Source of the DNA: Paenibacillus sp. JNUCC32
Lineage (GTDB): Bacteria > Bacillota > Bacilli > Paenibacillales > Paenibacillaceae
NCBI RefSeq assembly: GCF_014863545.1
Contig: NZ_CP062260.1
Location: forward strand, 6,256,001 to 6,320,000
Reading direction: 5' to 3'
Length of the DNA: 64,000 nucleotides
The translations under genes were made by a program, and so were the position numbers. Below, piece after piece: positions 54,401 to 62,441 of the stretch (within the stretch, counting starts at the first letter, position 1; each line of letters begins with the position of its first letter). The notes below the pieces were generated by a model. The model made no database searches and was not told the DNA's origin. It saw only the letters and a list, made by a program, of their open reading frames with translations.

Positions 54401-55941
54401 TTCTCTCTCTCGGTACTAATGGGAATGTTTATTCGGATTATGCGACAATTCCTTTTTTCGTGAAGAGATCCGCACCTGAGGTCAAAACTGAGCTTGATGT
54501 CAAAATCTCCGGCAAGAGCAATCCTGCACTAACGGGCACGATCGATGACCTCTATGTAACGGCAGTTCCGGCAATGTGGGATGAATGGACGATTGATTTT
54601 GATGTGAGCGAATGGCTGGATGCCACTTATGTTATTAAAAGAGCCAATAAAACGGTAGCGAAGGAAGGCAGCTTTGATGTCGGGCAGGATGGCGCCTTTG
54701 CCATCGCACTGGACGGATTGGCTTCGGGCAACTATACCGTCGAGCTTTCCGTCAAGGATCGCCAAGGTCTTGAAGGTAAAGCGACGGTTAACCTGCAATT
54801 GACAGGCGCACCTGGACCTGGCAACCCGGACCCGGGTAATGGCGGAGGAGGCGGTGGCGGCTCGTCCTCCGGCGGCGGTCCCACGGGAACACCGTCCACT
54901 CCGGCTCCTGAAGTATCAGGGGATGCCAAAGTAACGACGAAGAAAAATGCGGATGGCACCGAGTCCGCAACGGCAGCTCTGTCTGAAGCAGTGGTTACGG
55001 CAGGAATTACTAGTGACGGTAAGGAAGTGAAGCTGGACGTATCGAAGCTGGATTTCAGCAAATACAGCGACGTAGCTCTTACCCTCGGCAAAACGACTGT
55101 CGATAAACTAAAAGCATCCGGCAAACCGCTTGTTATTACGGGTAACGGCTTTACCTTGACGGTGCCTGCCGATGCCTTGGATGATTTCACGACGAGCAGC
55201 GGATTCAGCTTGACGGTTTCGGTAGCTGCAAGCAAAGCGGGATCCGGGAACACCTTGAACGCTGTATCCTCGATCGTTTCGGTCAAACACGGGGACAAGT
55301 TTAAACATCCGCTTTTACTGACATTGAATTATGACCATACAAAAGTGAAGGATACACGCAAGGTAGGTGCCTACGTGCAGTCGGAAAAAGGAGACCTGCA
55401 ATCCGCAGGATTGCTGCAATCGGCTGAGCGCGGATCGATCACGTTCCGTATCAACGGACCGGGTTCTTATGCAGCTGCCGAGAATAACGTAACCTTTAAC
55501 GACATCGTCAGCCACTGGGCTAAGGATGAGATTGAAGTTGCTGCCTCGCAGCATATCACGAACGGTACCGGTGCAGGACGGTTCTCGCCGAACAATGCGG
55601 TAACCCGTGCCGAATTTGCGACGCTGCTTGATCGTATTTTCGAGACAGGCATCGATTGGGAAACACGCAGCAAAGAGGCGGGGGCGAAGCATCCGCTGAC
55701 CCGTGAGGAAATGGTAGTCATGATCGCGGAAGCGTTGAAGCTGGATTCCGAAACGGCATCCTTGTCATTTAGCGATACGAATCTGATTTCGGAGGATGCA
55801 CGTGCGGCCGTGGCCTTTGCCGTAAACGAAGGTTTGGTGAAGGGAGTGAGCGGCAACCGCTTCGCACCGGGCGAGACTTCCACTCGGGCTCAGGTATCCG
55901 TGATTGTGTACCGTTTACTGGATTATCTGAATAAAATCTAA
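51475..55941 (+). CDS. Secreted S8 (subtilisin-family, Vpr-like) protease with PA and SLH domains
   Basis: 1488 residues from TTG 51475, which follows GGGAGGGG and gives the signal peptide MSKKLWSALLSFVL...GAA. Order: inhibitor I9-type propeptide (about 60-175, ending LGVYPDLEVT), peptidase S8 with Asp209 (VIDTGIDY), His265 (DHGTHVAGT) and Ser681 (GTSMASPHVAG), an acidic Ser/Thr/Pro-rich insert (about 410-490) and a PA domain (about 500-610) inside the catalytic region, Fn3-like and beta domains (about 760-1110), a Gly/Pro/Ser linker (GGGGGGGSSSGGG), a beta domain, and two to three SLH motifs at the C terminus (FNDIVSHWAKDEIEVAA, NNAVTRAEFATLL, FAPGETSTRAQVSVIVY). It should be exported, self-processed and held on the secondary wall polymer. 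Confidence 0.93.
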   Translation: MSKKLWSALLSFVLTLSLVAPAAGAAPSERQIELGNPLSAEEARQIKDMLKQRAKLAEFPALDQSLQRSAGGPTRVIVELSTEPVALAKGLSSIQGQSFSSSAEAKVEAQVQLEQQTFIRSLNTKNITHEISDQYSYAFNGVSMEIDGSKVEALLDIPGVLGVYPDLEVTVGPKGEVNPYMKDTGPFIGAPDVWDLGYTGKGIKVGVIDTGIDYAHPVLKDAYKGGYDFVDNDNDPYETTPLDWENDPSKPPQVDDRGSTYWTDHGTHVAGTIGARDAGEYGVVGIAPEADIYAYRVLGPYGSGYSSWVLGGIDRSVQDGMDVINLSLGNSRNDPDYVTSVALNNAALAGVTPVVASGNTGPNRWTVGSPGAAAFPITVGNSTGPSDEMAATSHFFTDAELPGEPIENNEGTVELGEGPTPSVTPDEQAEAQIDEAAQAASTDDTAPSVNPEQDSNLVQSGDGAAEEPATDQVPAESAEDEVAPQADDAAPVTVVDATYKLELMAWNLAEDPEVVLDGDFGLIYADLGKPEDFADKDVAGKIALIKRGELAFVEKIANAKAAGATGAIVFNQNPGPIGVLLGDSFAFIPTFSMSKEDGDYIKSLLDANPDLKVNFTDFIKNRTAGDEINDSSSRGPAKKTLDIKPDVVAPGTSILSSVPAYGKDIAGADYSQSYDRLTGTSMASPHVAGLAALILEKHNDWTPFDVKVALMNNAKVLNTESYDVTDQGAGRVQALQTIQAEALVKVLDKTSYQENGTSKEQDNITGSINFGNFTGATAQTVQKKVKVEQIGDIGGRFEVEVTTTQSTPGVAVTVDQSSFDLNGEKELVVTLQVPAGVSGVSEQQGYITFKNETRTYSVPYVAYFNLEMTGVKYTKVYSENEDYLPHFPLNEQGELDELNIGFEFYNPMGIVIVDLYDSLHPESGPDQDGLIGQIFGTDEYLFEANTEYTHDWDGEYLNYTSEEIEKVKDGLYSVELLSLGTNGNVYSDYATIPFFVKRSAPEVKTELDVKISGKSNPALTGTIDDLYVTAVPAMWDEWTIDFDVSEWLDATYVIKRANKTVAKEGSFDVGQDGAFAIALDGLASGNYTVELSVKDRQGLEGKATVNLQLTGAPGPGNPDPGNGGGGGGGSSSGGGPTGTPSTPAPEVSGDAKVTTKKNADGTESATAALSEAVVTAGITSDGKEVKLDVSKLDFSKYSDVALTLGKTTVDKLKASGKPLVITGNGFTLTVPADALDDFTTSSGFSLTVSVAASKAGSGNTLNAVSSIVSVKHGDKFKHPLLLTLNYDHTKVKDTRKVGAYVQSEKGDLQSAGLLQSAERGSITFRINGPGSYAAAENNVTFNDIVSHWAKDEIEVAASQHITNGTGAGRFSPNNAVTRAEFATLLDRIFETGIDWETRSKEAGAKHPLTREEMVVMIAEALKLDSETASLSFSDTNLISEDARAAVAFAVNEGLVKGVSGNRFAPGETSTRAQVSVIVYRLLDYLNKI

Positions 55942-55976
55942 TCAAGGATAGGCAGAGACAGAGCTTTAACGATGGA

Positions 55977-56007
55977 GGACTCGGCTGTTAGCAGCCGAGT
56001 CCTTTTT
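55977..56007 (+). terminator. Terminator of SLH protease gene
   Basis: GGACTCGGCTG and CAGCCGAGTCC form a perfect 11-bp stem around TTAG, followed by five T residues. Confidence 0.93.
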
Positions 56008-56013
56008 ATTTTC

Positions 56014-56043
56014 TTGACAGCGTTCTGCATGAACGTTTGTAAT
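56014..56043 (+). promoter_or_regulatory. SigA promoter of 64-residue membrane protein gene
   Basis: A consensus TTGACA (56014-56019) and TGTAAT (56038-56043) separated by 18 bases, starting just after the previous terminator. It supports the reality of the small gene that follows. Confidence 0.7.
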
Positions 56044-56081
56044 ATAAAGGAAATGGATGAGCAACCGGGAGGCGAACAAAG

Positions 56082-56276
56082 ATAAAAACCCAAAAAGCCG
56101 TCATTTATTTTACCATAGTAATCGTACCTTTATTCATCATCTTCACCGTGTTAGGAAGTATTGCCGAAGGAACGGAAGGCGGTGCGATCCAGCGAATCGT
56201 CGAATGGTTAACGACCTATATTTTTCCATGGATCTTCTTGTATTGGTTTATTAAGCTGGTCCGCAAGGTGAAGTAA
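56082..56276 (+). CDS. 64-residue membrane protein with apparent ATA start
   Basis: Gene finders restricted to ATG/GTG/TTG would miss this. GGGAGG at 56068-56073 is followed 8 bases later by ATA, which opens 64 codons: (M)KTQKAVIYFTIVIVPLF at the start, then IIFTVLGSIAEG, an amphipathic TEGGAIQRIVEWLTTY, a second hydrophobic helix IFPWIFLYWFIKLV and a basic end RKVK. Two membrane segments with positive ends suggest a small inner-membrane protein of unknown function. The frame has an upstream TGA close to the site, so a longer start is excluded. A strong promoter and a strong terminator bracket it. Possible explanations are true AUA initiation or a base error for ATG. No family is recognised. 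Confidence 0.7.
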   Translation: MKTQKAVIYFTIVIVPLFIIFTVLGSIAEGTEGGAIQRIVEWLTTYIFPWIFLYWFIKLVRKVK

Positions 56277-56299
56277 ACAAGGCCGTATGAAAGCTCAAG

Positions 56300-56329
56300 A
56301 AAGACTCGGGTGTTTACCCGAGTCTTTTT
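56300..56329 (+). terminator. Terminator of small membrane protein gene
   Basis: AAAGACTCGGGT and ACCCGAGTCTTT form a perfect 12-bp stem around GTTT, followed by a T-run. Confidence 0.93.
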
Positions 56330-56459
56330 CGTTTTCGCCAAAGATCCCTCATACGGGGGATGTATATCTACCCAGTCAAAAGCTACTATTTTATATGGGT
56401 ATGCATTCCTATTTCACTAGTTTGTATGTTTAAAAAACGAAAAAAGGAGGATAAGAGCC

Positions 56460-59400
56460 ATTAAGCGCAGTGTATCACAAACATTCATTGTGATGGCCAT
56501 GATCTTGCCACTTCTGTTAGGTAGCCTGGCCATCCCGGTGAAAGACCGGGCTTTTGCATTACAGGTACAGGCCGAGACGCTCGGTAACATCAATTATGAT
56601 CCACGTGGATTTGCTTCAGTTTCTCCTTTCTATAGCAACGGGAGCACCATCGGGGTTTTGGACGACTTTGGTAAAGTCCCTCCGGACGCACGGTGGGTCA
56701 CGTTCATACCGTTCAGTTTAAACGGGCTGGAGCTTTATTACAGCCGGGACGGAATTACAACCGAGAAGAAAGTGATTAACTATGGTGATTGGAGCGATAT
56801 TCCAGACGATGTGAAGTGGCTGACATTTAGCAACTTTGATGGCGGGTTCGGCGAGAATCAGCCCATCTATAATCAGCAATACACGTATAGTATTGACGGC
56901 GTCAATGTTTTGAGCGGCCCGGAGGTGCCGGCCAACGCGCTGTGGGCAACGCTAAGCTATTATACGACGACCTGGGCTGGTGAAAGCAGATCGTTGAACT
57001 ACAGCCGTTCCCGGGCAAGCTACGCGCTAAATGTGGACCCGATCCGCAGCATTTCGATTCAGTCCCATGGGGCAGATCGGAGTTATGCAAGGGCAGGCGA
57101 TACGGTTACGTTATCCTTTTCATCGCTTCGAGCGCTCCAATCCCCAAGTGTCACACTGGCTGGACAGCAAATGCAAGCAATCGCTATACCGAACGCGGTC
57201 GGAAACGAATGGAGGGCCTTTGTGACGCTGGATGCTAGCCATCCGGAAGGGGAGATCCATTTCAGCATTGCATACCAAGACGAAGGGATTCCTATGACCG
57301 TATCGGCGACCACGGATGGAAGCTCCGTATTTTTCGACAATAGCCCGCCATTGGTATCTCTGTCGCAATCTACGTCAGAATGGACACAGGGCAACGTCAT
57401 TGTTACCGGACATACATATGATACGGGGAGCGGGGTCCAGATTAAGAAATGGGCGGAAGGCCGCCAAAAGGCATCCTTTTTCCATAATAACGGCGATCTG
57501 CCGCTAGGCGGCATGGTATTCACCGCGTTCAATAACGGATGGTATAGCTGGTATGCAAAGGATCGTGCAGGGAATGAAACGGTGCAGTTCATTGAAATCG
57601 GGAACATTGATCGAGTCTCACCTTCGCTTACCCTGACGTCATCACCGACGGAATGGACTTCCGGGTCTGTCCAAATTACCGCATCAACCGTAGATGATCT
57701 CAGTGGCGTAAAGCTCACGAGGTGGGCTGAAGGCAACCAACCGCTGGCATTTTTCAAGAATGGCGGTGGAACCATGTTCAGCGATTCTTTTACAGTGACG
57801 GATAACGCGATCTACACCGTTTATGCAGAAGATCAAGCGGGGAATGCGGTAACAGAGCAGATCACGATTCACAATCTGGACGACATCCCCCCTGCGATTT
57901 CGTTGACGTCATCCACGACAGAGCCGACGCAGACGGATATCGCTATTACTGTAGACGCCTCCGATCAGGAAAGCGGCATCGAGATCGTCAAATGGGCAGC
58001 GGGCAAGAAGCCGGCCTCCTATTTTGCGACAGAGGGGAACACCTTGCAAGGGACAGGCTTTACGGTTTCAGAGAACGGTCTATACACAGTCTATGCCAAG
58101 GACAAGGCCGGGAACGAACAGATCGAGACCATAGAAATCACCAATATTTATAAAAGCGGCCCAAACCTCCGGCTGTCACTCAACAACCCCGATTGGGCGA
58201 ACAGCCCCGTTCGAATACAACTCGATGTAACGGACAACGGTAGCGGGATCGCGGTGCAGAAATGGGCTGCCGGACATCATGATTCCGATTATTTCAAGAA
58301 TGAAGGCACTCCGTTTACCGGTAGCAGCTTTACCGTTGACAGCAATGGAATGTATACCGTTTATATCAAAGACAATGCTGGTTACGAGGCCGTGGCCGTC
58401 ATTGAGGTTACCCGAATGGATAACGAAAGACCGATAATATCGGAGCCCAAGCTAACGCCCGGTACGTGGACGAGTCAGGATGTCGAAGTGTGGGTATCCG
58501 GCATGGACAACTCCGGCGTGATCTCACTTATGAAATGGAGCGCCGGTGTGCAGGACGATGTTTACTTCGAGCAAGGAAGGGGCACCGTGTTCCAGGATGT
58601 ATTTATGGTGGATGCGAACGGAGAATACACGGTATATGCGAAAGACGCTGCCGGTAACGGGAATGTTAGATCCTTCCATGTAAGCAACATCGATAGGGAA
58701 GAACCGATCATCCACCTGCAGCCTTCTATCAAGGATCCGACTAACCAGAACGTGGCCGTGACGGCTGATGTTTACGGTACGTTAAGTCCGATTATGTCTA
58801 CGAAGTGGGCGCCGGGGATCCAGCCGTTGTCCTATTTTGAAGCGGAAGGGAACGACTTTAACGGAACCTTCGAAGCGGAGTTGAATGGATGGTATACCGT
58901 ATACGCCGAGAGTGCTGCGGGCAACAAAACAATTGAGACCATTGAAGTCATGAACATTTTTAAAGAGGTGCCAGTCATTCAGGTTGCGGTGTCACCGTCT
59001 GTTCCGACGCAAACCGACGTCACGGTGACCGCCTCGGTCTATGCTCCGAATCCATTGGTTGAGAGTAAGCTTGCCTTCGGGCAACAGGATGCTTCCTATT
59101 TCGCACACGGTGGTGGTGAGCCTTGGAGTGATAGGCTGGAGGTCCATGACAATGGCTGGATTACTTATTATGTCCGGGATCATGCAGGCAATGAGTCGGT
59201 GAAACTGGTGGAAATCACGAATATCGATCGTAAAAAGCCAGTAATTACCCTGCTTGGCGATTCTCGAATCTCATTGGTGCAAGGTTCTGACTATACGGAT
59301 CCGGGGGCCATGGCCTATGACAATCTAGACGGAGATCTAACGGATCGCATCGAGGTTGAAGGTAAAGTCGATACTTCCAGATTGGGACAATACACGCTCC

Positions 59401-60236
59401 GTTATTCGGTAGCCGATCGTGCCGGCAATGAGGCGGAAGAGGTTGTTCGAACGGTTAACGTTACGCCTCGGCCAGGTGGTGGAGATACAGGACCGACTGA
59501 TCCTACACCGGGAAGTGGCGGGAGCGAGCCGAATCCTGCTCCAGTAGATAAGGGGGATAAGAACGAAGGACTTCCAGGATCGATTTCAACCCCAACGCCA
59601 ACCCCAACCCCAACCCCAACAACACCAGCTCCAGGAAATGGCGGCGGTTCGTCCGCTGCACAGCCGCCCCCTAGCAAACAGACTCCTGCCCTTACCGACA
59701 TTACCGGACACTGGGCCGAGTCTGACATCCAGGCGCTATATGATCTGAAGCTGGTAAAAGGTTATCCTGACGGAAGCTACAAACCAGACCGTCCGGTGAC
59801 CCGGGCCGAATTTGTCGCGCTGCTGATACGGAGCCTGGGATTAAAGGGGCAATACAGCGCTGGATTCCAGGATATTAAAAATCACTGGGCTGGTGACGCG
59901 ATTCGTACTGCTCTGGCCCATGGAATTATTGGTGGGTACAGCAGCCGAGCTTTTGGCCCCGATGATCCGATCACACGTGAGCAAATGGCTGTCATGCTGG
60001 CCAACTCGAGCCAGCTTGTGAGTCTTTCCTCCAGTGTTTCCGGTACAAACTTAACTTCCTTCAAAGACCAAGGCTCCATATCCGCCTGGGCAAAGCAACA
60101 GGTATCCGACGTGGTTGAGAACGAGTTGATGAACGGGTACCCCGGAGGAAGCTTCTTGCCTCGAGGATTGGCAACACGTGCAGAGATAGCAGCGGTTATA
60201 CATCGTTTTATAAATGTAATTGAACAGAGCATATAA
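56460..60236 (+). CDS. Secreted Ig-repeat SLH surface protein with apparent ATT start
   Basis: 1258 residues. The best ribosome binding site in the region, AAAAAGGAGG, ends at 56450; 9 bases on is ATT, which gives (M)KRSVSQTFIVMAMILP, a signal peptide with a proper basic end. The first standard start, GTG 56490, has no site and removes that basic end. After a roughly 150-residue N-terminal domain come about seven repeats of about 93 residues, each with a W-A-x-G motif (KWAEGRQKASFF, RWAEGNQPLAFF, KWAAGKKPASYF) and a YTVYAKDxAGN end: bacterial Ig-like modules. A DUF5011/HYR-like domain (VITLLGDSRISLVQGSDYTDPGA), a Pro/Thr linker and three full SLH repeats follow (ITGHWAESDIQALYD...). It is anchored to secondary wall polymer; no catalytic site is seen. 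Adhesion or a structural surface role is the guess. Confidence 0.88.
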   Translation: MKRSVSQTFIVMAMILPLLLGSLAIPVKDRAFALQVQAETLGNINYDPRGFASVSPFYSNGSTIGVLDDFGKVPPDARWVTFIPFSLNGLELYYSRDGITTEKKVINYGDWSDIPDDVKWLTFSNFDGGFGENQPIYNQQYTYSIDGVNVLSGPEVPANALWATLSYYTTTWAGESRSLNYSRSRASYALNVDPIRSISIQSHGADRSYARAGDTVTLSFSSLRALQSPSVTLAGQQMQAIAIPNAVGNEWRAFVTLDASHPEGEIHFSIAYQDEGIPMTVSATTDGSSVFFDNSPPLVSLSQSTSEWTQGNVIVTGHTYDTGSGVQIKKWAEGRQKASFFHNNGDLPLGGMVFTAFNNGWYSWYAKDRAGNETVQFIEIGNIDRVSPSLTLTSSPTEWTSGSVQITASTVDDLSGVKLTRWAEGNQPLAFFKNGGGTMFSDSFTVTDNAIYTVYAEDQAGNAVTEQITIHNLDDIPPAISLTSSTTEPTQTDIAITVDASDQESGIEIVKWAAGKKPASYFATEGNTLQGTGFTVSENGLYTVYAKDKAGNEQIETIEITNIYKSGPNLRLSLNNPDWANSPVRIQLDVTDNGSGIAVQKWAAGHHDSDYFKNEGTPFTGSSFTVDSNGMYTVYIKDNAGYEAVAVIEVTRMDNERPIISEPKLTPGTWTSQDVEVWVSGMDNSGVISLMKWSAGVQDDVYFEQGRGTVFQDVFMVDANGEYTVYAKDAAGNGNVRSFHVSNIDREEPIIHLQPSIKDPTNQNVAVTADVYGTLSPIMSTKWAPGIQPLSYFEAEGNDFNGTFEAELNGWYTVYAESAAGNKTIETIEVMNIFKEVPVIQVAVSPSVPTQTDVTVTASVYAPNPLVESKLAFGQQDASYFAHGGGEPWSDRLEVHDNGWITYYVRDHAGNESVKLVEITNIDRKKPVITLLGDSRISLVQGSDYTDPGAMAYDNLDGDLTDRIEVEGKVDTSRLGQYTLRYSVADRAGNEAEEVVRTVNVTPRPGGGDTGPTDPTPGSGGSEPNPAPVDKGDKNEGLPGSISTPTPTPTPTPTTPAPGNGGGSSAAQPPPSKQTPALTDITGHWAESDIQALYDLKLVKGYPDGSYKPDRPVTRAEFVALLIRSLGLKGQYSAGFQDIKNHWAGDAIRTALAHGIIGGYSSRAFGPDDPITREQMAVMLANSSQLVSLSSSVSGTNLTSFKDQGSISAWAKQQVSDVVENELMNGYPGGSFLPRGLATRAEIAAVIHRFINVIEQSI
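59588..59620 (+). repeat. Hexanucleotide repeat in linker of SLH protein
   Basis: About five copies of a CCAACC-type hexamer encode Thr-Pro dipeptides. A 6-base unit can change linker length without shifting frame. Confidence 0.8.
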
Positions 60237-60240
60237 ACGA

Positions 60241-60280
60241 AAAAGCTTACTTAAGGTCTCTTCCTTAAGTAAGCTTTTTT
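60241..60280. terminator. Strong bidirectional terminator
   Basis: AAAAGCTTACTTAAGG and CCTTAAGTAAGCTTTT form a perfect 16-bp stem around TCTCTT, with T-runs on both strands, between the convergent SLH gene and the regulator gene. Confidence 0.93.
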
Positions 60281-60396
60281 AGATCTATTATAAGAGCATT
60301 CTCATGCTTCCCAAGCATACTGATCGTGGAACAGAAGGGTAGAGGCGATGGAATTGCAGCTTTTAGCTGGCGCTTAGTTCCTTCTGGAGACAGGGA

Positions 60397-62169
60397 CTAC
60401 TCAGGAAAGGGATGGTCCTCGTGAAGCAAACCGAGCGTATTAGCGATGGCAGCGGCTTTTCCTCTTCGGTCAACCTTCAGTTTTTCGAAGATTTTCTTGA
60501 TGTGGGTCTTTACTGTCTCATTGGTGATGGTAAGTGCCGCAGCGATTTCTTTATTCGAGAGCCCCTTCGAGATCAGGCGAAGCACTTCCTTCTCCCGTCC
60601 TGTTAAATCATGCACTCCTCCCGCACGCTTTTTTGCCGATTGGAGGCCATGTTCGGAAAGCGGCAGCTCGGTATGGGAGCGGACTTTCGCATGAATGGCA
60701 AATAGAGCTTGGGAGGCAATGGTGCTCAACACATGAAAACGATCGGGGGCAAACGCTTTTGTGCTCATCTCATTTTGCAGAAACAATACTCCTAGCAATT
60801 GATCCTGAATAACGATAGGAAAATAAAGCACGGAACCTTCTGTCGAATGAGCGGAAGAAGTTGAGTTCAGCTCAACCATCCCTGGTGTGGCAGTCGGCCC
60901 GTGAAGGGCAGCTTGGGATTCCGCAGTCTGAATAAGCAAACGCCGGCTGACTCCATGGGCATCCTCCAGGAGAGTTCGCTGAGAAGAAGCCGTCAATCGC
61001 CTGCCGTCCATCTTTGCCGCAGCTTCTACATACCATTTGCCGTCCTGCAACATTAGCATCAGACCGCGATGGGCGCCGGCGTTCATGACCAGGAGCTGCA
61101 TGAAACGTTCAGCTACTCGCTCCGTTGCGATCTCCGAGTTAAAAATATGTGATGCCTGCATGATGGCGGCCAAATCCAACACTTGCGGATAGTTGACGAT
61201 ATGGCCCGAAAGCGACATGGAGGGGACGGTTTCCTGGAAGGACTTATCCCCCTCGTCCTTATCAGTGAATGCTTCATGCTGCTGAAATGAATTGGAAGCG
61301 GAAGGATTTTGCCTGGTTTCATACCTGCAGCGCTTGGCATCCGGATCTGATTCAGCAGCTAATCGATGTCGGGCTATTTTCTCAGCAATGCTCCGCATGT
61401 CGAGGTAGCGGTCATCGGGGTCTTTTTCCAGCATGTTCAGGATAAGCTCTGATATCCATTGAGGTAGACGAATATCATGGAAGGGCTCAGGCCTTATGGT
61501 AAGATGGGCGTGAGCCCAAGGAAGTGCACCGTTCGCGGTGAAGGGAAGTCTATGAGCGAATAGCTCGTAGAATGTCACGCCAAGTGAGTAGATATCGGCT
61601 CTGCCATCCAGTCGATGGCTCATTCTCCCGGTTTGTTCCGGGGACATATAGATAGGATTGGCTTCCAGACTGCCATGCCCCTGTAAATTCAATTGATCCC
61701 GGCGAACGGCGTATCCGAAGCCTGTTAAATAAACGTCCTGGGTGCTTTCCTGAACAAGAAGGGTATCTGGCCTGATGTTCAAATGCAGAACGTCGTGGGT
61801 ATGCAGATCCTGCAGCCTGCGGGCAGCGCGCTCAAGCATAGGGATTAATACCGAGGGTGAGGAGCCGTGGATTCGTACATATTCCCTTAAGGTTATAGCG
61901 TGAATGGGTTCGAACTCCAACACGATCATTGTCTTGAACGATAAGTAGGATACAGGCTTGAACAGCCCGTCCACATTCAAATCATTGAGGAAATGATATT
62001 CGTGGATGAGCTTCGCATTCTCGATCGTTGTACGGCTACCTTCTTTTACAATTTTCAGGAGCATCGTTCTCCGGGTTCGCTCGGAACGGGCATACGCCAC
62101 CGTAATATATGAATCCTCATAGACGATGCCGGTGATCGTATATCCTGGGATTTTCAACATATCGCACAT
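60397..62169 (-). CDS. Pseudokinase-GAF-LuxR transcriptional regulator
   Basis: 590 residues. Residues about 1-270 form a Hanks-type kinase fold like that of the large kinase-AAA-GAF sensor proteins of cyanobacteria, with YMSPEQTGRMSHRLDGRADIYSLGVTFYELFAHRLPF. The catalytic HRD loop reads HLNIRPDT (His129, Asn131 in place of Asp) and DFG reads GFG (Gly150), so it should not phosphorylate. Residues about 330-490 are a GAF domain (LDLAAIMQASHIFNSEIATERV...LYFPIVIQDQLLGVLFLQN). The C terminus is a LuxR-type HTH (LTGREKEVLRLISKGLSNKEIAAALTITNETVKTHIKKIFEKL). The AAA+ module that normally lies between kinase and GAF is missing. The likely role is sensing a small ligand and activating transcription; the target is unknown. 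It has its own terminator. Confidence 0.88.
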   Translation of the reverse strand: MCDMLKIPGYTITGIVYEDSYITVAYARSERTRRTMLLKIVKEGSRTTIENAKLIHEYHFLNDLNVDGLFKPVSYLSFKTMIVLEFEPIHAITLREYVRIHGSSPSVLIPMLERAARRLQDLHTHDVLHLNIRPDTLLVQESTQDVYLTGFGYAVRRDQLNLQGHGSLEANPIYMSPEQTGRMSHRLDGRADIYSLGVTFYELFAHRLPFTANGALPWAHAHLTIRPEPFHDIRLPQWISELILNMLEKDPDDRYLDMRSIAEKIARHRLAAESDPDAKRCRYETRQNPSASNSFQQHEAFTDKDEGDKSFQETVPSMSLSGHIVNYPQVLDLAAIMQASHIFNSEIATERVAERFMQLLVMNAGAHRGLMLMLQDGKWYVEAAAKMDGRRLTASSQRTLLEDAHGVSRRLLIQTAESQAALHGPTATPGMVELNSTSSAHSTEGSVLYFPIVIQDQLLGVLFLQNEMSTKAFAPDRFHVLSTIASQALFAIHAKVRSHTELPLSEHGLQSAKKRAGGVHDLTGREKEVLRLISKGLSNKEIAAALTITNETVKTHIKKIFEKLKVDRRGKAAAIANTLGLLHEDHPFPE

Positions 62170-62318
62170 TCCTTTGGTCTAGCCTGTTCGTATGCTCGTA
62201 TCTGGCATGGTCGTACTATGGCTTGTATTTTGTTTAGTATATCACGTCTATAGACTGGGATTATCAAAGGAATGAAAGGTTAGCGATACAGACGCAGATA
62301 TCCGTTTTATGTAAATGT

Positions 62319-62373
62319 AAAAGACAGACGCCCAGTCGATCCGTACGGAGCGGATGATTTGGGGGTCTGTCTT
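62319..62373 (-). terminator. Terminator of Fsr-like MFS gene
   Basis: AAGACAGAC.CCC pairs with GGG.GTCTGTCTT; on the minus strand the stem is followed by TTTTACATTTAC. The remaining 62170-62318 should hold the regulator promoter, which I could not define. Confidence 0.75.
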
Positions 62374-62441
62374 ATGAGGGCCAAAACTATGTTTAAAGCA
62401 TACAAACAACCTGATCCGTTACAGAGACCTGGCGGAGACGG

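Noticed and set aside
59588-59620. Hexamer repeat as a phase-variation switch
   Set aside because: A 6-base unit does not change reading frame, so it can alter linker length only.
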